Positions 34,988-47,400 of a stretch of 64,000 bases of DNA are shown here, piece by piece. The stretch comes from Sialis fuliginosa. Lineage: Eukaryota > Arthropoda > Insecta > Megaloptera > Sialidae. Within the stretch, counting starts at the first letter, position 1; each line of letters starts with the position of its first letter. The translations under genes and the position numbers were made by a program. A model generated the notes under the pieces. That model saw only the letters and a list, made by a program, of their open reading frames with translations. It did not search any database and had not been told where the DNA came from. The stretch is from positions 434,001 to 498,000 of the forward strand of contig OY540810.1 of the NCBI GenBank assembly GCA_961205875.1, in the 5' to 3' direction.

Positions 34988-35470
34988 ATAACAGAGGAGA
35001 AATATCTGGCATGAGTGTCATGGGACTTTCTTATACGTATTACAGAGATTGAACAGTGTGTGTATTTGCCGTAGGTAACATGGGACTTTCTTATACGTAA
35101 TACTGAGAGTGAACTGTGTAGGTGAATCTAAATAATTACATAAAAAAATTCCTTCTGGCTAAATCATAAATGTTGGAAAAAAATGTATGGGGAATAAATT
35201 ATAGATAATAACATACTCGACATTTTTTATCTAAAACATTTTTTTCTTATTTCAAAAATAATTCAAAAATCCAAAAATTTACAAGAGTAAACATCCGTTT
35301 TCAGTTATTACGTTAAAAAAATCACTTGTTATATAATGGAGAGAATAATATTACCTACATCTTGTTAGTTTGTTAGAAATGTTTTAATAAACAAAGAATC
35401 ACGTATACAATTCACTGTTAGGTTAGGTATAAGAAAGTCCCGTGATTCCCAAGGCAGATATATTTTATTT
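34988..35470. repeat. Inverted-repeat segment with TGGGACTTTCTTATAC ends
   Basis: 'gaaatatctggcatgagtgtc' plus 'atgggactttcttatac' at about 35000-35040 is mirrored near 35430-35465 by 'gtataagaaagtcccgtgattcccaaggcagatat'. The left motif is duplicated (35022 and 35080). It may be a degraded TIR element. Confidence 0.45.
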
Positions 35471-35504
35471 AAAATGATGTAACTATATAAGCTCCGCCCT
35501 AAAA

Positions 35505-35875
35505 AAAGATAACCAATGATGTTTGTCTTAATATTTTAGAATCTGTTATAAGCGATTCTGACCTTTAGGGTGGCAGACGACTTCTGAAGTCGATAGTACA
35601 TAACAATAGCGAAATTACAATCCTAACCTAACCGATGATGTTTGTCTTGATATTTTTGAATCTGTTATAAGCGATTCTGACCTTTAGGGTGGCAGACAAC
35701 TTCTGAAGTCGATAGTACATAACAATAGCGAAATTACAATCCTAACCTAACCGATGATGTTTGTCTTGATATTTTAGAATCTATTATAAACGATTCTGAC
35801 CTTTAGGGTAGCAGACGACTTCTGAAGCCCATAGTACATAACAATAGCAAAATCACAATCGATTAAAACTAGCAT
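35505..35875. repeat. Three tandem copies of a 119-bp unit
   Basis: The unit contains 'gatgtttgtctt', 'ataagcgattctgaccttta', 'ggcagacracttctgaagtc' and 'acataacaatagc'. The same landmark falls at 35518, 35637 and 35756, exactly 119 bp apart. Units differ at only a few bases. Confidence 0.85.
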
Positions 35876-36246
35876 TAACTGGATTTATTTAAAATTGTAT
35901 TCATTTCCGGTATATATATCTATTAAATGAAGACACTGCCTATCCCTGATGCATTTTTTCCGTGTGTTTAATTGGCGTTGGCCCGCTCCAAGGCCGCTGA
36001 GATCAACAACTCAGCTCAGAGAAGAATTCTACCTGTACTCGCCCCGCCGCACACCTGTTGACGCGTAGGTAAGGTAGGTACCTACTCGCGTTTGTTTTAT
36101 AGCCGGAAAGTGTGGGTTATGTAATAACCGCCGACAAATAAAAAGTGCGAGTACGTCACGCGCCCTCGGTGTTCCGTACCGTTATATTATAAAACGTAAT
36201 TAATTACAAAGAAACCGTGTAATAATTCCATATAAATTAATGATTT
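35876..36246. other. Intergenic DNA, GC-richer block
   Basis: Positions 35960-36190 are less AT-rich ('ggccgctgagatcaacaact', 'cgccccgccgcacacctgttg'). I see no frame or splice signals that would make it an exon. Confidence 0.35.
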
Positions 36247-37063
36247 TTGTATTTTGCTTCCTCGCAATATCAAAGATACGAGAAGCTTTGTGATCGTTTC
36301 AGATTGAGACAAAAAAAATTTAAATTGATCTTTCCGTTTCACGTCAAGACAAACATTTTTCGTTCTGTGTCTGTCTGTCTGTCCCCTGAATCCTTGTCAC
36401 ACGTATAACTCATGAACCACTGAACCAATATGTTCTCCGATTTCAAAATTTTAAATTGATTTATCCGTTTCACGTCAAGACAAACACTTTTTGTTCCGTG
36501 TCTGTCCGTCTGTCTGTCACACGCATAACTCATGAACCACTGAACCGATATTATTGAAACTTGGTTGGGTTTGGTTTGAGGACGGTATCATTTCAAAATC
36601 ATCAAAATCGTGTGTAAGGGGGAGGGGTGACATCCCAAAATATTTCTTTTTTCAAGATATCTCAATAACGACGCATGTTACGAGAAAATTTTATAGAATA
36701 TTTTTTGTAGAGCATTAAATTTCCTATAATATGGGTCTACTACGTTTGTTGTAAAATATTCCTTTACAAAGATTTATCTCAATTTATTTTTAAAATTCGA
36801 GTTTTGTTTTTCTAAATTGATATTTGATTGGATATATTAAATGTCATTTTGATATTTGCTTAAATTTAGATTTAGATTGAAATTGTCAAAAAATTAAAAA
36901 AACACGAAAAAATATTCAGGTGCGTTTTAAGAAAAATTTCGAACTAAGATTTTTTAGTAAAATTTGTATAAAAATTAAATGGCAGGCAATTTATCTGAAC
37001 ACTATCGGTTTTAGTGAATTTAGCACGAGGATGCACTGTGCATTTACTTGGCAGATGTTTTTT
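36247..37063 (+). mobile_element. Family B element with internal duplication
   Basis: Full-length ends, but the segment 'tccgtttcacgtcaagacaaac' to 'atgaaccactgaacc' is duplicated in tandem (about 36335 and 36465, period roughly 130 bp). Each copy has its own GTCT tract. Confidence 0.75.
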
Positions 37064-37684
37064 CCTTTACTTGTGCCAAATTTGAAAACTCTATGTCAAC
37101 GTGAAGTACCCTATCAGTCAGTCAGTCTGTCAAGTATCAAAATATAAAACTAGTTAGAAATTTGATTTTTTCTAAGTATTTGATACTAATTAATTAATAA
37201 GAAAAAGGGCCTTGATGGACAGACAGACAGACGGACAACAAAGTTGATCCTTTAAGGAAAGTAGAATTGACAATAAATAGAGAAATGCTGGTGTTCAATG
37301 TTTCGTTGCAATCTACAGTTGACTTGCTATTTCAAATCTATGCTAATTTACATATATATATGTATATAATATACCAAGTGTAGGATTCACATTCCTGCAT
37401 TCGAGTGTTTGTGTGTCCGTGCGTGAAACACATACGGAAGTACGTATGTAAAATTTCCTTACGAATAACCATATATAAATTATAGTTTATTGACACTAGC
37501 TATAAATATGAACGTTTATATGTATCTATACTAGCTTATTATTGTTTAGGATTTTTTTAAAATATAGTTGAATTAATTACAAACACGATTAGTTATTATT
37601 GTAATAAAAACTACTCAAAACCTAAATTACCTTAAAAAAACGAACCAGAACCAAAATTACAAAAAATTTTGTTCTGAAAACCCA

Positions 37685-37835
37685 TTAAGGTCACCTTTTC
37701 AAGGTCAACCCATATTGTCAATATTTAGCCCCCTCGAAACCATGAAACTTTTGTCTGAAACATTTTTTCTGAAAATTCATTATATTGGAAATAATCCGCT
37801 GGAAAGTCTTTAAAAAAAAACCATCCGGTATATAT
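37685..37835 (+). mobile_element. Family N partial copy
   Basis: 'aaggtcaccttttcaaggtc' to 'ccatccggtatata' matches 16915-17060. Confidence 0.6.
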
Positions 37836-37949
37836 TTATAGATAAGGTCAAAAACATGACTTTGGTCATTGTTTCGGCTTCCTTCGTTAAGACGTTTACA
37901 TTAAATTAATGCTTCGAAAATGAGGTACCAAACAATCATTTTACTAATG

Positions 37950-38264
37950 TCCGGTATCATAAAGGACCTAACAAAATTGTTAGCTAGCAAGCACTTTCAA
38001 CTGAGATATCAAACTTATATGACAGTTCTTTTGGAGTTTGTTGATGACTTTGACAAGTTTGTAGTAAGTAAATACAAACGGTATTAAAACAGTGGTGATG
38101 TTATGAAAATTATTTTGTACGGTCAAAGATGCCAATTGTGTTATAATTAGTTGAAGTGTCACTGCTCTAAATTCAATAGATACTAGTACAGAATTAATAC
38201 CCCATTTGAAAGTAATTGCTAGCTAGCAAATTTTGTTAGCTCCTTTATAATACCGGACATAACA
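37950..38264 (-). mobile_element. Family C MITE, both ends intact
   Basis: Left GTCCGGTATCATAAAGGACC and right 'gctcctttataataccggac' inverted ends. The minus-strand 60-codon frame is the element's own sequence, matching the frame at 17068-17340. Confidence 0.75.
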
Positions 38265-38699
38265 GATATTTATAATATTGTGTTCTAATATGCTGGGCAG
38301 TCGGGCGGTACAAGGTGCGGTCAATACGTCAGTTAGTTAGTATCAAAGCCATTGTCCCCGGTAACACTATTTAGACAATGATATAACTAAAGCTGTTTAA
38401 TATTTACTCGAATTGTAAAAAAACTCACGTTTGATAAAAATTACCCAACTCTGTCAAATAAACCCAAAAGATAGCCAATGTAAAGACAGAAATACAACAG
38501 TGGCGTACCGATTATTTTGTGGGCCTTTTTAGGGTTCTGTAGAAAACTAGGAACCCTCATAGTTTCGCTATGTCCGTCCGTCTATCTGTCTGTCTATAAA
38601 TTTTATACCGATTAAGATGAAATTTGGTATATGGACCCAAAAAAATAAATGATATTTTTAGTTGGACCCCTTTATATCGACTGAAAAATATATTCGAAA

Positions 38700-39013
38700 A
38701 AAAAATGCAACAAAATACGTCTAATTATTAGTATAATTTATTATATATGCTTTACATTGTTTCAAATTTGGCGATTATTTTGTGTCGTAGTACTTATCAT
38801 TAGCAAGTGTCCATCACTGCGTGCTCATTACTGGTTTTACTTTATCCATTACTGGAGAAAATACATAAACAAAATAAAATGCTATAATTTAAAAAACAAA
38901 CTATATTTGCGAACTTTGGTAATTAAATTGGAGTTGATAAGAATTACAAAAAAAAAGCCCATTAATAAAAAAAAATTGCTCTTATAGCGGCGATAACTGG
39001 TGCCAGTACCTTA
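38700..39013 (+). mobile_element. Family A MITE, right half
   Basis: Begins at 'taattattagtataattta' and ends 'cggcgataactggtgccagtacctta'. Confidence 0.65.
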
Positions 39014-39296
39014 TGGTTTAAATATTCAGGGTGTGAAAACTTAAATCTAGAGTAGATAATAATCAGATGATAAAAATAAACTAATTGCTACCTAGTTTTC
39101 ATCTTCAAATTACAGCGTTGACGTAGAGAATTAACTAGATTTCATAAGCTCATAAAGAAGCTACTTTCAACTGTGAAAGTTTATGAACTTTTATAAAAGC
39201 TTCCGTTTAAAAAAAAATTTCCAATATGTGTTTGTTTTAATATAAATATTTATTGGAATAATATGTTTTGTATGTCATTGTCAAATATATTCTAAT

Positions 39297-40128
39297 TTTT
39301 TTGATTTCGTTAAAAGTATGTTTATTGTACAGAAAATGACGTGAAAAGTTGTTTGTTTCAAACCGCAGGTCTGTATCTCAAACCGTTCTCGATATACAGC
39401 CTCTCAAAGTTTTAGTTTTTTCAAATTTTTGGAGAAAAAAAGCCATAACTTTTGAACGCGTGGTCGGAATTGATTTTAGTTGACGGATTTGAAATCAGCG
39501 TGTCAAAATCTATATAATGACATGTATAATACTTTAAAATCCGACAAAAAAAATTTGGCCAAAAATCAACATTTTTTTAAGGTATACCCCTTTGAATTTT
39601 TTCGATTTTTCGCGAAATTTTTTTTTCGAGTTTTAAGGTATTATACATGTCATTATATAGATTTTGATACGCTGATTCCAAATCCGTCAACTAAAATCAA
39701 TTCCGACCACGCGTTCAAAAGTTATGGCCTTTTTTCTCTAAAAATTTTAAAAAACTAAAACTTTGAGAAGCTATATCTCGAGAACGGTTTGAGATACAGA
39801 CCTGCGGTTTGAAACAAACAACTTTTCGCGTCATTTTCTATACAATAAACATACTTTTAACGAAATCAAAAATTCGAAATTTTTTAGTGACATTTCCTTC
39901 AACTCGTCATACAAATATCGACTAAAATACAAGAAAATAAGACGTAGAGGTATTATAGTTTTATAATTGAGCGTGTAAATTAATATTAAATGCTATTTTT
40001 GATTAAAATGTTTGAGTTGCGCAGAAAGACGAATATTCTAATAATATTTTTAAATTATTTATTAACTGAAAACACAGATTTGTATTAATTTACCCAATAA
40101 AGTAAGGGAAGCACTGCTTCCCCTTACC
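39297..40128. mobile_element. Family D long-hairpin element, copy 2
   Basis: The same palindrome as 17844-18745, with the outer ~50 bp of the left arm missing. The right arm is complete to about 39940 and continues into the shared tail, which ends 'gggaagcactgcttcccctta' near 40125. The arms remain highly similar to each other and to copy 1. The 92-codon frame at 39480-39758 is the family D sequence. Confidence 0.85.
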
Positions 40129-40466
40129 TCTAAAAATATTTGACTACACCACTAATTTTAAACTATTTTTTCGACTATTTCTAAAAATAAATTAAATTAA
40201 ACTGCTTGAAATCTAAATCGATTTGAAACGTTTTTGCTGAATGTAAGAAGTAAAAAAGCTACATATAGATTTGTATAATCAAGTCAGAGTAGACAGAATC
40301 ATCATCCTTAATTGAAAACAATTTGTTCGCTTTGAAATAATCCGTTCTCCCCCAGCAGTCGAATTTTACGTTATTTTCCTTTTATATTTGCTCTTCAAAC
40401 AAAAATCTAATCAAATTAATACACGTGCCATAGAATTTCAAAATAAACTCGATTTCAACATTTAAT

Positions 40467-41118
40467 ATTGCTTCCTCGCAATATCGAAGATACAAGAAGC
40501 TTTGTGATCGTTTCAGATTGAGACAAAAAAAATGTTCTCCGATTTCAAAATTTTAAATTTATCTCACGCATAACTCATGGACCACTGAACCGATATTGAT
40601 GAAACTTGGTCGGATGGTTGGGTCTGGTTTGAGGACGGTCCCATTTCAAAATCATCAAAATCGTGTGTAAGGGGGAGGAGTGACATCCCAAAATATTTAT
40701 TTTTTCAAGATATCTCAAGAACGACACATGTTACGTGAAAATTGTATAGAATCTTTTTTGTAGAGTATTAAATTTTCTATGATATAGATCTACAACGTTT
40801 GTTGTAAAATATATTTATATTAAAAATATGTATCTCATTTTGCTTTAAAAATTCATTTGTTTTTTTAAATTGATATTTTCTATGACATGTTAAATGAAAT
40901 TGTCAAAAAATTTAAAATATACGAAAACATAATCAGGTGCGTTTTAAGAAAAATTTCGAACTAATATTTTTTAGTAAAATTGTATAAAAATTAAATGGTT
41001 AACCAATTCCAGGCAATTTATCTAAACACTATCGGTTTTTATTTAAATTGTTGAATAATTAACTACCTTTGATGAATTTAACACGAGGAAGCACTGTGCA
41101 TTTACTTGGCAGATGTTT
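40467..41118 (+). mobile_element. Family B element lacking the GTCT tract
   Basis: Starts 'attgcttcctcgcaatatcg' and ends 'catttacttggcagatg'. The region holding 'gtcaagacaaacac' and the microsatellite is deleted. Confidence 0.7.
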
Positions 41119-41985
41119 TTTCCTATACTTATAATATGTAACGCCACTGATTTCTGAATTAATTATCTGCAGTTAACACGAATTAAAAGTTCATCACACT
41201 GTAATGAAGTACAACAAAATTAAAAACAATCCAATTGCGTGGACTAACATTAAAATTAACCAATTATACCTGAGAAATAATTGTGATTCAGTTCAACAGT
41301 TCGTGGTTTTAAATTATTATAGGTATTTATTAATTTTTATTTTATAAATAAAATTCCTAAAATATACATAAATTCCGCATTTGTAGCATTTCAAAAATGT
41401 ATCGTTAACAAATAACCGGTTACTGGGTAAAATAATATCATAAAAAAATAAGAATCACTTTCTCCATATAACTTATAAAATAAATAATAAAACTGAATTA
41501 CTTAATTCATGTTTTATAAATACACATTCAAACAAACAAAAAATATAAAACTCAATCCTAGACGAATCCTTTCAAACCAATCTATTTATAGATCATAATA
41601 AACATTTACATCAACGAGCGTACCAACAAGTAAATAACATTCAAACTTAATAAAAATAAAACAAAAGATAAACCGTACGTCAAACGAAAAAAAAAACATT
41701 GTTATAAAAATAAAAGTGACATATTCGTATTATACACCTATAAAACTTTTAAATACATATAATTATGTAATACCAATCAATCTCCTCTAATAATAACTTA
41801 TTTCTACGTTCCTGCAAGTGACTTTCCCTCTCCCCCAAAAAAAAACAGGTATTTGAAAGCATTCTAAAGATGAATTTAAATTTAGATAAAATGATTGTTA
41901 CCTTAATTAAAACAAGCCAATGAGGGAATAAACAAAACACTACACATAATTGTTTTGGATCAAGTAAACACTGGAATATTATTTT
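41119..41985. other. AT-rich intergenic DNA, no gene seen
   Basis: The minus-strand 86-codon frame at 41749-42009 has no recognisable domain. Confidence 0.45.
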
Positions 41986-41989
41986 GTTT

Positions 41990-42320
41990 CGCGTGTGTGA
42001 AGAAAACACGTTTTTTCACCGGCTATAAAATCATCAGCCGCTATAATCGTAACGGCCGGCCGTTTGCTTGGCAATGAACTGAAGTCAGCTACATACGTAC
42101 AGCAGCATGCTTTTGTCAGATGCGCGCGCACTCTAGATCCCACACATGATTGTTCGTTGAGGTTGCAATTGACAGTTCAATTTAAATTAATACTCATGCG
42201 CGATAACTTTTTAAAACTTTTTTAAAGTTTGTGTCGATATAAATGGTATGAGTTATTATTCATGCTACCGGAAGTGATATTATCAGTGTATTGTTTTTGA
42301 CAAATATTCTGTCGTAAGTA
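41990..42320 (+). promoter_or_regulatory. Candidate promoter / non-coding first exon region
   Basis: A non-repetitive, locally CpG-rich block (acggccggccgtttgc at about 42051, gatgcgcgcgcactc at about 42120) in an otherwise AT-rich repeat landscape. It is followed by a strong splice-donor match, 'ctgtcGTAAGTATT', at 42314. It could be a promoter with a 5' untranslated exon for a plus-strand transcript or a distal regulatory element. No coding sequence is seen, so this is an inference. Confidence 0.25.
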
Positions 42321-43665
42321 TTAATAGACATTTATTTCGTAACACATAAACTCGTTGTGGGAGCACATTTAATTGTATTTACGTCAGAGTTACGAAAAAC
42401 AATATTACTTTTAAGATTCGGTACATTAAAATCTGACCCAACTCTGATAGCGGGTGCCAAAATTTTGTAGAAATACATAACAAAATATATCCTTCCGCAG
42501 CGCGGTGCAGCCAAAAAGAACATATCCGTGGACAACAATGAAGGCTTATTACAAACCGGTTAATGGACTTTTCCTTGGTTAGTTAAAAATTGTAAAATGT
42601 GTACACTATGCGCGTTAAGGGGCGTATTATTTTGTAATAGATTACGGCAGTGATTCTCAATATTTTATTGTTGTAATATAATTTTTGAATTTTTTTTTTT
42701 ACATTTTTTATAATGAAAAATAACATACTGCTTGACGAAAATTGAGTAAAATAATTTTTAATATGTGAAAATTTCAATGAGATTTGACAGAAATAAAACT
42801 CACCTTTATTTATATTAGTTTTCTAATATTCTAATGTCAATAATACATATAATACACATTTGTAGAATAACTAACCTAACAATTTGAATTGAGTTATATT
42901 TGTTTCCAAGGCAACATAAATTAGTAGACGTATGTATTTATTAATATTTAAATTATAATTTTGAAGTTGGTTTCTACCCTTGCAATGGCTGTTTAGGCAT
43001 ATAAAAAATAAATGTCCCTTAGGTTTAATTGAACTGCAAATGTACCAAGTCTTATCAAAATTAGTGAAATAATACTATGTATAAATAATACATAAGTTAC
43101 AAATGTTCAAATATTTCAAAAAACCCTAATCCGATTAGCACCAAAATCAATAGGTCTGGAGTACTCACTGAGACAAACATTTTCTCTAAAAATAATTAAA
43201 ATCGGTGCATTTTTACAGTAGTTATCGTGAATGAAAAAAAATTCTACATCCAAACACACAGACACACGCACAGCCGCCATGGAGAAATCAACTTTTCTTT
43301 ACGTTTTGAAGGTAGTACAGTCAGAATCTGCTTTTATCTCGGACACTAGTTTTCGACGGTATTACAATACTTCCATTTCTTTCAGAACATGGAAGTAAAA
43401 ACTAAACTTGTTAAAAGTATATTGGTGCCGTCTATTGAATTTATAATAAATCTTAATCCAATCTACAAACCAAAAATAAACCTTGAGCTCTGTAATATTT
43501 GACGTAATTCTCTGCTTATTTTTTTTATCAAGTCTATGAACTCTACGAAATTCAATAATCAAATAAAATCGATTGCATGTAAAACTGTTACTTTTGAAGA
43601 TGATGGTTAATCTTATATTAATTTCTTACCCAAGATATAAAAAGTATTTTCCGATTTTTCTGCAA
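42321..43665. other. AT-rich intergenic DNA, no gene seen
   Basis: Short frames at 42332-42538, 42583-42777 and 43362-43562 have no recognisable content. Confidence 0.45.
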
Positions 43666-43669
43666 GTAG

Positions 43670-44215
43670 AAAAACTAACCTAACTTTTGAAAACATGAGT
43701 TAATTTTAGATTTATTTCTTATCCAAAAAATAGAAACCAAAGAGATTGTATTACATAGAGACAGTGAGGCAGCCGAAAACTATAACTCTCGGTAGAAAAG
43801 ATAGTGCAATACAGAATAAAGATACTTTAGAAATGACAGTTCACGTAACATAATACTCAATATTTTCTTTCTTTTATTATTTATGATTGACGTCCACTTA
43901 CATAAAGTGCTATAACTCACTTCCTCTATGATATATAATCTCTTTGGTAGAAACTGTTCTAGATTTTTCAACAAATACAAAAACTAACCTAACTTTCAAA
44001 ACTTAAGTAGGTACTCAATATTTTCTTTCTTTTATTATTTATGATCGACACCCACTTACATAAAGTGCTATAACTCACTTCCTCTATGACATATAATCTC
44101 TTTGGTAGAAACTGTTCTAGATTTTTCAACAAATACAAAAACTAACCTAACTTTTGAAAATATGGGTTAATAATTTTAGATTAATTTCTCATCCATAAAT
44201 TTTTTGACGAATAGA
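43670..44215. repeat. Tandem repeats, ~158-bp unit
   Basis: The block 'ctcaatattttctttctttt' through 'ataaagtgctataactcact' and 'ctctttggtagaaactgttc' to 'caaaaactaacctaac' starts at 43856 and again at 44014 (158 bp). Degenerate partial units lie at 43670-43790 and 44150-44215. Confidence 0.7.
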
Positions 44216-44296
44216 AAAACAATTTATTAATTTAAAAACTGCGATAAACAAATAAACAAATAAATACAAAACATTGAGTCACTGATAAATTACAAA

Positions 44297-44302
44297 TTTA
44301 TT
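44297..44302 (-). terminator. Polyadenylation signal of the cofilin gene
   Basis: AATAAA on the minus strand, about 130 nt past the cofilin stop codon, which makes a plausible short 3' untranslated region. Confidence 0.55.
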
Positions 44303-44433
44303 AGTATATAAGATTAATACATAATAATAGTACAGAATAAAAAGTAGAGGTTTTGGAGAAACAGAAGCTGTGAAAACAAAGAGAAATAATAATAATAATA
44401 ATTCAAATTGTAGAGTGACAACAACGGCTCAGC

Positions 44434-47400
44434 TCACTGACGATCCGTAGCACGCAGTTTCTCCTCTACCGCTTCTTGGCTTGCTTCTGAGAGGTCCGTC
44501 GCTTGTATGTACTTCTGTACACCAACTAGAGACTTCTTCAGTGCATCAAACGAGCTGGAAAACAACCAAAACAATCCACATATTAGGTACTGGCACCAGT
44601 AATCGCTATTCTTTAATTAAATGTACTCAATTATCTGTTGATATTTGATTACTACCATTTCTGAATATTAACCCATTAGTTCCCAAGGCTAGAAAATAAA
44701 ACTAATTCGATGTTTTTATTGCATTTTATTACTAAACATGTACTCAATTATCTGTTGATATTTGATTACTACCATTTCTGAATATTAATCTATATACTTT
44801 TAACTGTCTTACAGCGTGATTTCATCACATGAGGCTAATAGGTGTCAAAATGGCGGACATTTAAACTAATTATTAGTATAATTTATTTATTAATTATTAT
44901 ATTATCATAGCAATTGTTTTACATTGTTTACAATTTGACTCTTTTATATCTTTTGTGTCGTAGTACTTATCATTAGCAAGTGTCCATCACTGCGTGCTCA
45001 TTACTGGTTTTACTTTATCCATTACTGGAGAAAAAACATTAACAAAATAAAAGGCTATAATTTAAAAAAATAACTATATTTGCAGACTTTGGTAATTAAA
45101 TTCATTAAATAAAGAGTTACTTGTTTTTATAACAGCCATAACTAGTATCTTTACCTTATATAAATAGACTCAGCAATTACTGAACTGATTTCAATGAGGT
45201 TTTCACCAATAGTTAGATAATTTTTCTGTGCATGTTCGTGGCTATTAATATTTTATGAAAAACTAAGATTTAACATCAAAAGACTACAAAAAATCTTTAC
45301 CAAGTTGTGTTTTGTTTTCCAATACAACTGTCAGTTATATAAAAACACAGTAGCCATGGAATAAAAGACATTTTTAATCAACTTTAAAATTCGACAATGT
45401 ATTGTTTTGGGGATAACTCCGACAAAAATGCACCGTTTTGAATAATTTTTTTTTGTTTGAAAGAGTATACTCCCGAGGTAGTCCCATATAAATTTTATCA
45501 AAATCTGACAATGGGCTTTAAAAATATATGCCATTTAAAAGGGAAAAATAAAAAAACTATTTAAAATACTAAATCTAACAGTTTTTGAGGTCAGTTTTAT
45601 AAGTTTTGTTTTATTACCTCTAGTAAATATTTTTCTACATGTTAAAGGTGATCTCAAAAACTACTGAACCGATTTTAATGCGGTTTTCACCAATAGTTAA
45701 TGACTTTTGTGCGCATGTTCGTGGCTATAACATAGTTTTTTTGGGCTTACCCTCTAGTTACACATATTTTTCTACATGTTACATAATCTCAAAAACTACT
45801 GAACCGATTTTGATGCGGTTTTCACCAATAGTTAGATGACTTTTGGCGCATGTTTGTGGCTATTAAACCTAAGATTTGGACTTACCTAGAATACAACATC
45901 TTCTTTTTAACTTTAGCTGTATCTGGGCACCAAGACATGAGGAATAACTTTTGTTTCTTACTGGATTCTGACGTTCCTTGACATTGGTGCATGTACTCGA
46001 AGTCAAACAGACCATAGCGACACTCGCCCGCGCCTCCAGTCTATAAATTAACAATACAAACCAGTTTAAAACACTACAATAGTGTTCCTTACAAAAATAG
46101 AAACCCTTATGTCAGGTTTCTAACCTATGACAGTTCTCTTGAAGTTTCATGAAGTGTTTGACGTGTGGAAAATAAACACCAACGGTATTAAAACAGTGGT
46201 GATATTATGATAAATATTTTGTACAGTCAGAGTTGCCAACTGTGTTGTGATAAGTTGAAGTATCACTGCTGTTTGAAAGTGCTTGCTAGCTCCTTTATAA
46301 TACCATACATTTCAGTCTGTCTGTCTGTATGTGACAACCCTCCAATTCTCTCATTTATTAAAGTTTACAAAATAAACGTAACTTTTATTAAAAATTGTCA
46401 TAAAAAATAAATATTTATTTCTATTCAATTTTCTTGCAAAGAAAATATAAAATTTTGTGATTTCTAAGACGAGTATTTTTAAGAAAACCATTTGACATTA
46501 TACAGTAGGATCTCTTTTAACGCGGTAGATACGTTCTACAGACATTGTAAAATTAGGAATACGTTCTATAATTTTTTTAAACTGTGTAAAACCAAAACCA
46601 TCAATTAAAATAGACCGAAAATTACGTAAAAAAAATTTCTGAAAATTTACGAAAACAAGAATATCAAAAAAAAAAAAACACAAAGTTTGAAAATCTGAAA
46701 AAAATGATGTAAAACTTAATTTAATTTTAATAACTTTGATTTCTATGCAACCCTGAAAATGATTAATTTTATGTTGATTCGTCAATTACTTGTAGTTAGT
46801 AATAAAATATAATATATGAAGAGAACCAGCGAGCATTAAATATATTTAATTAATTAATGTTAATTATTATCAATTATGTATTTTCCAGTTCAAACACTCA
46901 TAATCTACCACAAAAACCACTAAAGTAAATAAAAACTTGTGTTTACTTGATTTAGAACAACAATTACGTCATTATTGAGTCAATGAATTTTCAATATTTA
47001 CTTTTAAAAAAATTGATAACGTGTAAAAAAATATTAATAGATAATTAATTTACAAGAAAAATATTGTTAGATGAGTCATATTTAAATAATTATGCTCTGA
47101 ATATTAAAAAACTGTTTTCGTATTAAATATTGCATTTAAAAAAAAAGTTGAGACATTTTTTAAAACTCTTCTAGTATGAACAAAATCAACTTTTTTTTAA
47201 ATGTAATATTTAGTACGAAAAGAGTCTAACTGAATTTTATTTTCTACTTTTTAGTCGGTTTTTAAAAGGCAAATTATTTTAAAAAAAGGTTTTTTTATTT
47301 TATAAATATTGTTTTTGATTATTTTAGTTTTTAAATGTTAAAAAGACTTGAATAGAAATAATCAATATGTTTTAAAGTGTTCTATTTTTGGAGTAGTCAG

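Noticed and set aside
35505..35875. CRISPR array from regularly spaced repeats
   Set aside because: Whole 119-bp units repeat with no unique spacers, and the DNA is eukaryotic nuclear sequence with spliced genes.
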